Source: Herpomyces periplanetae (lineage: Eukaryota; Ascomycota; Laboulbeniomycetes; Herpomycetales; Herpomycetaceae). From it: a stretch of 64,000 nucleotides of DNA. The notes beneath the pieces were generated by a model. That model was not told the DNA's origin, did no database searches, and was given only the letters and a program-made list of their open reading frames with translations. The stretch lies in assembly GCA_009733715.1 (NCBI GenBank), contig WMKJ01000033.1, forward strand, positions 1 through 64,000, in the 5' to 3' direction. Positions 43,923 through 55,173 of this stretch are shown here, one piece after another. The position numbers and the translations under genes were made by a program. Positions within the stretch are counted from its first letter, which is position 1; each line of letters begins with the position of its first letter.

Positions 43923-45602
43923 ATGGCTCATTCTCCATCCTCTACTTCACCTAATACTAATCCACTCATTAATCATCCAAGTTCCATATCTCAGCATCAT
44001 CACCATCATCACCATCCTCATACTCAGCAACCCCAGCATCAGCAAATTCAACAACAGCATCTTCATCCCCAAACTGATCGTTACCATCATACACCGCAAC
44101 ACCAAACCCAAATTCGTCAGCAGCATCCACAACCTCCACCACAGCAGCAGCAACAGCAGCAGCATTCTCAGCGCCAGCATCACCACCATCATCAACAACA
44201 GCAACAACACACATTACAGCATACTCAATCCCCAAGTTTTCACACTACTCATCCGCATCAGCAACAGTTACCTTCTCCGCATCCTCCTCCACCATCAGTT
44301 CCGCCTGTCCAAGCTACTTCACAACAGCTTCATTATCTCTTGCCTCGTCGTTACGACGGAAAAAATGGCAATCCTTTATACGACCTATCTTTAGGTGGTC
44401 ATTTCGGTATGCTTCCACGTTTATTATCGTATCATCTTCGTATTCCCGAGTTAAACTTTCGTTAACGCACCCGGATTCTTGTGACGTTTGCATTGCTCGC
44501 CAATTCTCCCAATACAGGTGCCAGTCAGCATGTAGGCTTTTTCGCAATTTATTTATCGTTAACCATTCAATGAAATAGCAGAATTTTACTAACCTGCCTG
44601 TCTGTCTACTCAATTACCGATCGATTCGCGCGCTCTATACAGATAGCTATACAGGGTCATGCACCACAAACTGAAATATTCACTGGAATATGGTCTAATG
44701 TATTTTACGCTTTCCTGTACATGATTTTTTGTATCAATTCATCGATATTTCTGTTTCGCACACAATTCTTCATGAAATCGGTTTAACTTTTTGGCTCTTT
44801 TGCTCAGGTAAATAATGGCCTCTCGGGTCATTATCGCGATATCTTAAATACTTATTGGCAGCACCAAGTTAACAAGTTGGAAACTGACGATCACGATTAC
44901 AAACTGCATCAACTTCCTCTTGCTCGTATTAAAAAGGTCATGAAAGCTGATCCCGAAGTTAAAATGATATCAGCTGAAGCTCCTATTCTCTTTGCTAAAG
45001 GCTGTGACATCTTCATCACGGAATTGACCATGCGCGCTTGGATCCATGCTGAAGAGAACAAACGACGAACTTTGCAGCGGTCAGACATTGCATCAGCGTT
45101 AGCTAAAAGTGATATGTTTGACTTTCTAATCGATATTGTACCGCGCGATGCCTCACTGCACACCCGTCGTGCACCTATACACTTTGCTTCGGTTCCATCA
45201 TTATCAACTTCTAATCCACCTCCAACTCATCAACCCGTTCCTCAGCCACCACCGAGTCATACATCTCAGAGTCCAACGCCAGGTCAAACGGGTCAATCTA
45301 CTCACCTTTCCGGAGCACAATCGTCCCTTCAACATCATCATCACCATTCACTTCAGCAAGGACTACATGGTCCCGCACCCTTAGCACCTCCTGACTTTGT
45401 TTTACAGCACACCCATTCACCCTTACACTCACTGGGCAGTGAGCATCACGGATATCCGAGCAAGATGGGAGAAATGATACCTTCAGTACCCGATGACTCG
45501 ACCGGCGGAACATCATTTGATTCCACAACGGGTCAGCAAATCTACGATCAGAATATTTATGGAGCTTACGGATTGCATCGCTCGCCGGTAAGTGAAGCAT
45601 AA
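43923..45602 (+). CDS. HAP5: CCAAT-binding factor subunit Hap5 / NF-YC
   Basis: Histone-fold subunit that pairs with Hap3/NF-YB to bind CCAAT boxes in the nucleus. The histone fold is in the last exon: [59 protein letters not shown] and [12 protein letters not shown]. Exon 1 (from 43923) encodes a His/Gln-rich leader with runs of His and Gln. The last exon begins at 44808 after TTGCTCAG, phase 0. No in-phase donor exists in exon 1; a 14-nt exon at 44518-44531 would connect donor 44406 (GTATGC) to it, giving 430 residues. A GTAAGT at 45589 close to the stop could lead to an alternative last exon at 45753-45824. The C-terminal half is Pro/His/Ser-rich, as in other NF-YC activation regions. Confidence 0.85.
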
Positions 45603-45846
45603 ATTTTTTTTAATAAGCATGATGGCTCTGGATTTTGCTTTTTGGCATTCTGTCTGCCATTCCTTTCCGTCTCATACCACACCGCACAACACAACACTAC
45701 ACTAAATCATTCAACTTCTCCCATCTTATTTCATCAAATTTCCGTGGCTCAGTATGCTGAGTGCTGGTCAGCTCGTACGGATTGGCTTCTAGCAAGCGGA
45801 GCGGAGCGCTGTGAAGGAAGTTAATCGGTTAAATAAAGTGATTATA

Positions 45847-46064
45847 CTAATATGAAAGAGACACCCTTCTCACTTGAATAACGTTCTAGCAAAAGTAAAA
45901 AGAAATATGTATGGAATACCGTTCTCCTGGCCATTTAATGGTATTTTCTCGCATACCTGATTTCCACGATTATCATTCGGCGGAGCCATATTGAATGAAC
46001 TTAGGTTATCGGCTGAGAGATCACGCTTTATTCTCCAATGAACATCATTCTGATAATTTTTCAT
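45847..46064 (-). CDS. Possible 48-residue protein, two exons
   Basis: An ATG at 46064 opens MKNYQNDVHWRIKRDL, continuing to NMAPPNDNRGNQ, then a GTATGC donor at 45956. An acceptor GCTAG at 45886 continues in phase with NVIQVRRVSLSY and a TAG at 45847. The intron would be 71 nt. Composition and splice phase fit, but there is no family match; it may be chance or part of a larger gene. Confidence 0.25.
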
Positions 46065-47192
46065 TTGCGCAATTTATCTCCTAGCAGCTGTTTTGGATAA
46101 TACGTTCTTGTTTTTAGTGTTTGTCGGACACATGGGTGGTAGTTTTTCGCGCATGAGTTTTAACGTCAGATTGGACCAGCAAGTGTTTCGGATCGCAATG
46201 GGTGGGAGGGGTGTTGTTTAGACATGTTTGCTTGGTTACTTTCTTGCTTGCTTGATATGAAATGATTGAATTCCCGTAAGATAGATGTTATATACGGCTC
46301 TTTGATCATCGTGAACTCATAAATAGGAAGAGATGTTAGTTGCGTTGAGTTGGATATGGCTTATTAGATACTTCATGGTGAATATTTTGAAATAGTTATG
46401 ATAATTCTCATGAAATTTCCATGTAGTCATGGAATGTTTTTATTCAAAGTTTTGGCGTATTGATATTATGAGTTAATTTGTTAATCATTTACTTATGTTA
46501 TCTTCACCATGAATACCGCCTCATTTTAGTAAGTTGGTTCATTTCATCCTAATGTAATACTTGTATACTGTAATACTTGCGAAGCTCTACTGCGATTCAC
46601 CCTTCAATTATCTTGGTGGTTAGACATAAGACCCTTATCCATGGCTAAGCCAGCCCATTGTCGCTCACCTATCGCTGTTCATACACGCATACATCACTAA
46701 CTTAATCGATAACCGGAATTAAATTAGCCATAGAAAAGTTCACTGGCCAATCCAATCCCCGTAAGATTTTAGAAAACCTGTTGCAACTCATCATTTTCAT
46801 TTTGGTGTAGCTAGGCTATACGAATGCACATACCCTGATTAAAGAAGGAATGTTGTTAACACAAGCTGTCGTGGTAATAGAATGGGAATATTGTGTGGAA
46901 GTAATTTGATGCACATTGAAATCAAAGATCTAAAAGTGTACGCCTTTTATTATATCTCAACACTTGAACTAATATTTCCCACCTCTTGATAATATTTTAT
47001 TTCAATGCGCCTATCAACATATTGCATCCATTCTTACGTTTGCATGAAAAATGAGAGAATATGCTGCCCCAATGGCTAGAATGTTCACTTTAGTAGTAAG
47101 CATACTCATGCTTATACTTGTTCTAAATTTTGATCGTAAAATGTATTTAAATATAATGTGAGCATGTTGGTTTTAGCAGCGTAAAAGTATAT

Positions 47193-47489
47193 TCAAGGTC
47201 GTGGCAATCGAAACTCACGACGGCTGTTACGGTTACAGGTGTAACGACAACTGTTTCCACGACCAGATCCATGTTTAAGTTTATGTCCATGTCCTTGTCC
47301 ATGTTTGTGTTCGTGCCCATATCCACGTCCACTGCCACGCCCGCATCCCGACTCATGCTCAAGCCCATCTTCAGATTTTCACCCGTATCCGTTCCGCTCG
47401 AATTTCCTATTCGGGAAATAATTTCCAAAACCATAATCCTCGGCTCGGATATTCTCTTCATCGCTCCAATCTTGTATTACATAATCAGA
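47193..47489 (-). CDS. Possible Gly/Arg/His-rich protein C-terminus
   Basis: After an AACTAG acceptor at 47490, the minus strand reads SDYVIQDWSDEENIRAEDYG, then NYFPNRKFERNGYG, to a GTGAAA donor at 47382. A 51-nt intron to the CAG at 47332 keeps phase and continues GRGYGHEHKHGQGHGHKLKH, then SGRGNSCRYTCNR, stopping at 47193. Without this intron a TGA lies in the frame. The tail recalls RGG/HG-rich RNA-binding tails. No upstream exon or start was found. The opposite strand has a 121-codon frame (47271-47636) that is less convincing. Confidence 0.3.
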
Positions 47490-47860
47490 CTAGTTCTTGA
47501 CCTATTCGGTTCGGAAGATGCTGTAATTCCGAGTATGTTATGTAAGAAATGTGGACCGAGGATATTCCGATGGCTATATCAAAATGTTTGCAGTGGACAA
47601 AACTCGTCGAGATCACTTTCAAGGATATTTTACTAGAAAATTTTCTTGATAAATTATTTAAAATTATACTTTAGGTCCACATTGATCCAGGCTAATCAAT
47701 TTCTATTCTTGGAGAGTTTTGAGATAGTTTTCGTTGGTCTTTGACAAATTTTTGAAGCCAATAATCATTTGTATAACCCACCTATACACACACGCACGCA
47801 CACATATTCGCAAACTTACATTTCCATATATACATTTTTATACATCCAAGTTACGTAGTC

Positions 47861-49417
47861 ATGGTTAAAGTAGGTAAGTTGCCCACATTCTTATTTGCTT
47901 CATAGTTAAATATTTTAATGTGCTAACGCTACTGCTCTCTAGTCGTTGCGGGAGCCGCAGGTGGAATTGGTCAGGTAAATCTTCCATTTGCGCGCATAAG
48001 CGCGCGTGCACCCTTTGTTGTTTGATAGGCTTCCTTTGTTAAACAAATTTTTTAATGGGTTGTGCTACCAATGAATCAATCACTAACGCTCTAACTGTAC
48101 GATTCCTGCATTTATTCATTACTTTATTACATCCAATGGATTCTAGCCACTTTCTTTATTGCTTAAATTAAGCCCTCTCGTCGACGAGTTAAGCCTTTAC
48201 GATGTTGTAAATTCACCCGGCGTTGCTGCGGATCTATCCCATATCGCAACGTCCACGGTAAGCTTGTTCACCTATGTTAAGTAGTTTTTTTTCCAATTCT
48301 GCCAATTCTAGTTAACTTGATCACATTAATTCGCCATATTTTCTTGATAACCTAGAAATTGTCGGGAGGTTTTCTCCCCCAAGATAACGGCCTTAAATGT
48401 GCGTTCACCGGCGCCGATATGGTTATCATTCCAGCCGGAATACCGCGTAAACCTGGCATGACACGAGACGAACTTTTCAACACAAATGCAGGGATCGTTC
48501 AAAGCTTAATTCAAGGTGTCGCGGACTTTTGCCCCAATGCTTTCATTTTGATTATCTCTAATCCCGTTAACTCTACCGTTCCTATTGCTGCTGAAACACT
48601 CAAGGCCGCTAATAAATTTAACCCACAAAAACTCTTTGGAGTCACTACATTGGACAGCGTCCGGGCGGAAACCTTTCTCGCTGAACTGTCAGGTAGTTTA
48701 AAACCACAAGACGTTAAGGTTCCCGTTGTCGGCGGACATAGTGGTGAAACAATTGTTCCCCTAATTAGTCTAGCGCAACCTGTCATGAACTTATCGGAAG
48801 ACATTTTAAAGCAAGTTACCAAACGTATGTAAAGCTTCGTTGACATTTAGCCCAACTGATTAATTGCACGATTAACTTATGCAATAATATAGGCATTCAA
48901 TACGGCGGTGATGAAGTTGTCAAGGCGAAGAATGGGGCAGGATCCGCTACTTTGTCCATGGCATACGCAGGCTTTCGGTAAGACTTTCATGTATTATATA
49001 TCCAATTGAATTTCAAGCCTGAAACTTTTGGGCTAATATTTTCTAGGTTTGCGGAAGATCTTCTTAAAGCTGTTCGTGGTGAACCATCTGTTCCAACATG
49101 CTCTTATGTTCACCTTCATGGAATCCAGGGTGGTGATGAAATAGCAAAGTTAACCGGATGTGATTACTTTGCCGGTCCAATTGAATTTAGCGTAAGCTTT
49201 ACCCCTTTGATACCTTAATTAATTATAATAATTTACACGAGCTAATTAAATGATATTATAAACCGTCAATTTACAGACATCCGGTGCCAAATCGATTAAA
49301 AACCTGCTTGGGTCAGCAAACGAGTACGAAAAAGCTTTATTAAATGAATGTTACAAGAGCCTCAAGTCCAATATTGTGAAGGGCATTGAGTACGTCAAGA
49401 ATAACCCTGTGAAGTAA
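47861..49417 (+). CDS. MDH: NAD-dependent malate dehydrogenase
   Basis: Interconverts malate and oxaloacetate. Seven exons: 47861-47873, 47943-47974, 48147-48257, 48356-48824, 48893-48977, 49047-49191 and 49277-49417; 331 residues. The joined sequence begins [20 protein letters not shown], then [52 protein letters not shown], the catalytic [17 protein letters not shown] and [17 protein letters not shown], the mitochondrial/glyoxysomal MDH class. There is no presequence and no SKL end (NPVK), so a cytosolic form is likely. A perfect GTAAGT donor overlaps the stop codon (49414-49419), leaving room for an alternative 3' end. Exon 1 is only 13 nt. Confidence 0.93.
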
Positions 49418-49952
49418 GTTTAGATGTATATTTTTGTGATATTCGATGAATTAGTGATGGAGTGGGAGTATCACGTAACGGGTTCATTGGCCGGAATGGA
49501 TGAACTGTGCTTGTACACTTTGTCACTACTCCCGACGGTTAATGAGATGCTAGAGGAAGAAGTTTCAATGTCAGTGGTTAGGGGATACGGCAAGTTTATA
49601 CAATGAATGTGGAAGTAGAGGCTGCCATTAATTAGTTTCGAGTAGCTAACTTTTCATTTGCGAATAAATCAATTCACATGCTCGCGGAATCGTATGTGAC
49701 TATAGCAGACTATAAGATGATGATCACTGATAATACCAGCGTTTACCAAGGGCTGGACTTAGTAGTATTAGCATATTGATTGGTTGGTACGGCACATGTG
49801 CGTGAGATGATCGCATTAGTATCGGGATAAGAGTAAACTAAGTGGCATTTAAATAATGGATGACATGTGTATGTATGTTATGTGTGAGATTAATAGTTCC
49901 CTGTGATATTTTAAGCCTGCGCATAAGTAAGTAGCAAGGTAAACAGGTTTGC
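49418..49952. other. Convergent 3' flanks of MDH and TRS33
   Basis: 535 bases with an open 60-codon frame after the MDH stop that shows no recognisable domain. Nothing else seen. Confidence 0.45.
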
Positions 49953-51503
49953 CTAACCGGTAGATTTAACCTTTTTAGTATGGGTAGTGTTCCCCGGAGT
50001 AGGCGTCGAATTTGAAGGTAGTGATGGGGAATTAGAATTAGCAGCGGATACTGAAGCACTTGAAGTTACGTTAGGTGGAGGTGGTGCAACACGGACTTGA
50101 AAAACGGCCACTGGCAACTCTGTGCATTCAGCTTGAACAGTGGCAGCAGGATAACCGAATGAGGCTAAAGCTCCAAGAATTATACCTGCGGGAAACTGTA
50201 CGAAAAATTGGGCGGCGCATAGAGTAATGTTATCTGGTAACTTGATGGTGCATTGTTCGGGTACACGTACACACTTTGGTATATTGGGTGCAGTGGGATG
50301 CGATATGCGACTTATGGATCTAAACTTATTATCCGTTAAAACAAAGATTCCCTAAATAATCATCAATTATAAAAGGTTAATTCTCTCGAGATCAAATATA
50401 CACGTTACGATTAAATTAAGCTCTTCCCACGGAAGAATAGCCTCCACCGTCTTCCCTTCTTTCAAAATATCAATTAATTCAAACCAGATGCTTACACGAT
50501 GATTAGTCTTTAGATTATCAACTTGTTTACGGTATAAAAGGGTCCAAAGATCTTTACAAATAAATTTGATGATATCCAAAGCATCCATCAAGTGAAACTG
50601 TGCCGAGCTTGCGGAGGAATAATTTCCCGACACATCGGACGAATAAAATTCCGTACACTGGGGATGAGGCGGAGCGTGACTAAGCAGAGCAAAGGAGCTG
50701 ATTAATCTAGCTGAATTGGACGGGGGAAAGTGAGGGAAGATGTAAAGGGAAACGTACCGTTCGACGAGCGATCGACCCACGCGGAAGCCAACACTGCGTA
50801 ATCGAGATACGATTTCTTCACGCATGGGATCTAAAGCATATAGTGCAGCAATACTTTCTGCAGAGTTAATAGAAGGAAGAAGAGAGTTAAGGTATTCTTC
50901 ATGTTGGGGTAGGAGAGGGAATTCGATGGATGTAAACGGTAGGGATGTGGAGAGGGATAATTTTTGAAATGACGAGTCGATTTCATCCTCTCGTGTTTCT
51001 AAGCACCGATTTGGAGATGTAGCATTTCGCGTTCGAAGTTCGCGTAGTGCAACATCAGTTAGTATGCGACACATAGCAGGAACTAGTTCCATTAATAGGA
51101 ATTCAAAACATGAGTTTGTAGCTGGCATGTTAATATTCCCAAGGAAATTTGACATGGCGCTAGATGTATCATTGGATGTCGGGCGCGCATATCCCGTTGT
51201 TGAAGTATTGGTACTAATCGCAGCAGATGATGATGTTGGACCTGATACCGATGTTGATACGGGTGCTGTGGTGTTGGTCAGTGAACTAGTGTTAACCGTA
51301 GTATTACCCGATGAAGTTGAATTAGAATTGTTGGTGATTGTAATCCCACTCGTTAAATTAGCAAAAAATGAGAGAGGTTGACTTGTAACAGTTGTTGAAG
51401 TTGTGCTGATAGAAGTACTGGCTGTCTTTGAGAGATCGCTACCACTCAAACCGTTAGTTCGTCCAACTCCAGCCTCTTTCTCGTCTGATGCAACTGATGA
51501 CAT
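49953..51503 (-). CDS. TRS33: TRAPP complex subunit Trs33 (TRAPPC6) with a long N-terminal extension
   Basis: Core subunit of the TRAPP tethering/GEF complexes acting on Ypt1/Rab1 in ER-Golgi traffic. Exons 51503-50496 and 50351-49953 join in phase at KTNHR-GIFVLTDNKF; 468 residues. The Trs33 fold starts near residue 130: CFEFLLMELVPAMCRILTDV, then VGFRVGRSLVERY, DIIKFICKDLWTLLYRKQVD, PAGIILGALASFGYPA and VQAECTELPVAVFQV. The N-terminal 130 residues are Ser/Thr/Asn-rich low complexity, the loop between the first helix and the FRVG motif is expanded, and the tail is Ser/Pro-rich. Typical Trs33 proteins are 160-270 residues, so this one is unusually long. Confidence 0.9.
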
Positions 51504-52400
51504 TTGGTGATTAAGTTACCGTATAGAGTGCGTTTAATGTGCACACTAAACTGCATGAATCATTCCCAGAAACAATTGTTCCCGTGCTTACACTTAACAA
51601 TTCACCCTATGGATGCAATAAAGCTTTGAACTTAAAATAACTTCTGATGTGTATAAATTAACATGTAAATTCTTAGCTACCCAGTTTTTTACATGTAACT
51701 GGCATTATTATTAATTAATTCGCTTTGATCATACTATTTCATTTAAACTTGCATTTACATATGCATCCTCCCCAAGTTTATCTTAATCTAACCCTAATAC
51801 ACCCATACACTTAAATACACCCCTATATTCACTATACCAACTCCCTCCCCTCTCACTCCTTCCGGAATCGGAAAATTCCCCGGCCCGCTTCCCTACTCGC
51901 TTATATAATACTACAACAAAGGATGGTCAGGGAACAGTGAAACACTGCCACAGGGGTACTCTGAAACGACGTTTGTTCGCAAGAACTTTTCTGCGAACGT
52001 GGCTAAGGCGACTGGAATGGGGGACGGCCACGCAGGCAAACCATGAGAAGCAGCGCTTCCATTTGAACAGTGATCTTGATCACGGCCACTATCATGATCA
52101 ACTATATACGCTCATTTATACACTAACCTATCCGTTCGTTTACACTTTGATTAACTTGACGTTTTACACTTATACTTACACGTAGGGTCACACTAAGCTC
52201 ACATTGACGGATCGGTTGCAAAACCAGGCCTGAGCTTGCTCATTTCCCGCCAGTAAATTCAGTGGGATGAACAGGGCGCTGGTATTGGTTTTAATAGTTA
52301 CTGTTGTTTAGCAAGGGTTAAAATAAATATCCCACACTGGAGATATACGAGTTAAAGCGCTCAAGTAACCATACGACGCGGTTCATCCTAGACCGTGTAA
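51504..52400. other. Divergent region upstream of TRS33 and YIP4
   Basis: About 0.9 kb carrying both promoters; no gene or distinctive repeat seen. Confidence 0.5.
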
Positions 52401-53690
52401 ATGGCGCGATCCAAGAATAGCAAGTCAAAACGAAATAACGCGAATTCTGACCTGGTCTTTGAATATGATGAACGGGAATTGGAAAGTGGCAATTCAAGTG
52501 TAAATCAGCGTAGGTAATCAGTTTCGGATGTCCATGCATTCGTATAGTTTAACTTGCGAAAGCGTGTATACTTATCACATTAACACAAGAAACCTAGCAT
52601 GGCCAGCTAGTGGGGAATCATTAATTACGAGCACGCACGTTAACCGCTAACAATGAGTTTGATTAGATTCATTACCAGTACGAGATGAATTCAGTGGAAG
52701 TTCAAGTCATTCATTACACTTTGGCCAAATATCAAAAGATCCTTCAACAATTCGAGAAAATGACGCTTCCACATATACACGACCGGGAAATCGGACTCAG
52801 AGTCCATCAAATTCAATGTCTAGTGTTAACTCGTTACTTTCCTCTAAAATTATTCCGGGCGAAGACCGTCAAGCTGTATCTTCTACAATCGACGAAAGTG
52901 TATGGGAAACTTTGCGACGAGACTTACTTTCAGTTTGGCTTAAAATGCAATTAGTCCTCTGGCCGCAATATTTACTAGGCGGTTTTCTTAAATCATCACC
53001 CGGAACGCCAAATCACACCGCGGAGTTAGACGCACAGGAACGCGGCGATTCAACCTCTCCGTTAACTGCTACACCATCATCATATCCTACATTTCAGCGT
53101 ACCAGCTTCTTTCGAACTATCGCCGATAAATCGCTCGGTCTCATTAATAGGTGGCCAGATGCTGCAGATACTGTGTTATACACTAACATAAATGAAAGTT
53201 TACGCGACTGGGATTTATGGGGTCCGCTACTTTTCTGTTTGCTGTTGTCATTTTTACTGTCACGAGGCGCCCAAGATGATCAAAAAAGTCTGGTTTTCTC
53301 AAGTGTATTTGCACTTATTTGGATTGGTAAAATTATCGTTACCGTGCAAATTAAACTGCTCGGCGGAAACGTGTAAGTTTGTCTGTTCCACTTGACTGTT
53401 ATTACCATTACCCCGTTAATGCTAACTTTTTCGTACAAAGTTCCTTCTTCCAGTCCATGTGTATAATAGGTTACACTTTGTTTCCAATGGTCATAGCTGC
53501 TTCATTATCAGCTCTGGGAATCCCCATGGTCCCACGCATCCCCGTCTATATCGCGCTAATGGCTTGGTCTTTGGCCGCAGGTGTAAGCATTCTCGGTGGA
53601 TCAGGTGTCGTTAAGAATCGGGTCGGATTGGCTGTTTATCCTTTGTTCGTATTTTACGCCGGTATAGGCTGCTTGTGTTTTGTTTCATAA
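52401..53690 (+). CDS. YIP4: Yip1-family Golgi membrane protein Yip4 (YIPF6)
   Basis: Five-helix membrane protein of the early secretory pathway that binds Rab GTPases. Proposed exons: 52401-52509, 52679-53372 and 53441-53690; 350 residues. The conserved entry TIDESVWETLRRDLLSVWLK is followed by LWPQYLLGG, then RDWDLWGPLLFCLLLSFLL, FALIWIGKIIVTVQIKLLGG, and across the last junction VSFFQSMCIIGYTLFPMVIA, ending with AVYPLFVFYAGIG. The first junction is less certain: donor GTAGGT with acceptor at 52678, or at 52666, both keep phase. The N-terminal cytosolic part is Ser-rich; an insertion of about 50 residues precedes the RDWDLWG block. It converges on ERG28. Confidence 0.88.
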
Positions 53691-53939
53691 ATTTTCGTAC
53701 AAGTTAAAGGGAGGGTATACTATCTGTTGCATTAAAGGTTTTCATATTCCTTACGAGCCAACGCTTGTCTTATCGGCTGAACGGGTGCACTTTCGAATAA
53801 TCTTTGTCAATTCTGTGCGTGTATATCTAAAATATGGGATATTAATTTGCAATCGTCTTTGAAAGTTTGTCCAGCGACAGCCGTATCGAGTCCAACCCCG
53901 GTTTTTCTTCCGTTTCATACTAGCTACATGAGACACTTA

Positions 53940-54675
53940 TTATATTAAAGGTGCACCTTGCCAGGTTAGGTAGAATTCACGTTGATATATCATCCAAATA
54001 ATGCTACACAAACTAACCAAAGCCGGACCAGCCAAACCAGCACTTGGCCGAGTAGTTCGATACACTATACACTCCAGGGTAAAGTGCAATGCAGCGATCA
54101 AAAATGTAAATAGAGTAATGGTGTACACAGGTGGCGAAGTTATATTAAAGGCAGCGATAATCCGTACGATTCCTGATGTAAACGTCCACGTAGCGAACAA
54201 CCGTCCCGTTAACGGAGTGATATCATTTGATAATGACGATCCCGAATCGTGTGTATCTTGATCAGCAGGGCGGTACTGAGATGACCAATTTAATTCAATG
54301 CCTGTCCAATTTAAATCCTTTCGCTTAGCTGCGGCTCGCGAAGCGAAGAATTGAGACAGTGACGGAGTTCCTAATCCATTACCATCCCCACAGTATACCC
54401 GTTTAACAAAACGAATTGTTGTGTAAGCTTGTACACCATTGACGAGCGATATACAGCCAATCTAGCGTGGCATTTCAGCATAATTTCCCGCGCTTCTTTG
54501 GTTCGCGGCTTTCAGCCAAGCAAGCGTGTGTTGTTTTAGCCATTCATGTTAACCATTGTACACTATCGAGCGTACTCAAGAAAATTCAAATTAAGTGCAC
54601 AAGACTTACCAAGGCTAGCCAGGACGGTAACCAACCAGGTTGAAGAGCAGATACTATATCCACTATTTGATCCAT
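53940..54675 (-). CDS. ERG28: Ergosterol biosynthesis scaffold Erg28
   Basis: ER membrane scaffold that holds the sterol C-4 demethylation enzymes (Erg25, Erg26, Erg27) together. Exons 54675-54610 and 54461-53940; 195 residues. The first exon begins MDQIVDIVSALQPGWLPSWL, and the junction gives LALIGCISLVNGVQAYTTIR. The rest shows GRLFATWTFTSGIVRIIAAF, then PPVYTITLFTFLIAALHFTL and a last hydrophobic segment. Between FVKRVY and LTGRLF there is a hydrophilic insertion of about 55 residues (Gly, Ser and Asp-rich) absent from yeast and human Erg28, which have about 10 residues there. It is open without a stop or good splice signals, so it appears to be translated. Family assignment is firm. Confidence 0.9.
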
Positions 54676-55173
54676 TTTTAAAGTATCACAATTCGCCCTG
54701 TCGCGAATATCACGTTAAGCTCCTCACTTTTAGTACTGTCTTGTTAGCCCGTTGAGGGTGTAAAAATCTTCATAAACCCACAAACTTCACTGCTGAATTT
54801 AAATGTATCACGTATTCCTGAAATAACACGTTGCAGCTTGCTGATTCACGAGTAAAATTTAGCCAAAATAAATAAAGCGAAATTCCCTGCACTTCAATCC
54901 CAATTTTTTTTCTGTCTTTGAAGGACTGTACCAAACCCTCAGGCACATGACTTATCCAGAATATATTTCACGTGTACTGTGCAACCACGTGATTGCAGGA
55001 TGAATCGGCCATGTGCGTATACAAAAGTGTTGAAGATGAGTGAACCCACGAAGGGGGGATGATTTGCAATTTTATCTTGATATGCTTATTGTAAAACTCG
55101 TTGGGTCTTAACAGTCGTGCATTAAGGTTAAATTAGCATTGAAAGGTTTTACGGAATTTTAATCTTAGGAAGA
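54676..55173. promoter_or_regulatory. Divergent ERG28/IFA38 promoter with two CACGTG boxes
   Basis: Two CACGTG palindromes at 54969-54974 and 54986-54991, 17 bp apart centre to centre, lie between two lipid-synthesis genes. This is a candidate bHLH site pair; regulation is inferred. Confidence 0.5.

Larger units (their letters stand above)
45603..47860. other. Interval between HAP5 and MDH
   Basis: About 2.2 kb. It holds two short minus-strand loci that look coding but are not recognised (45847-46064 and 47193-47489). The rest, about 46.1-47.1 kb, shows nothing. Confidence 0.45.

Noticed and set aside
43891-44394. Plus-strand 167-codon ORF overlapping HAP5 exon 1
   Set aside because: It is an alternative frame of the His/Gln-repeat region; codon usage and composition (Ile/Ser/Leu-rich) follow from the repeats. 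The overlapping minus-strand Leu/Met/Val-rich frames are rejected for the same reason.
47271-47636. Plus-strand 121-codon ORF through the hexamer repeat
   Set aside because: The minus-strand reading gives a more protein-like sequence with phase-compatible splice sites; the plus frame begins inside the repeat.
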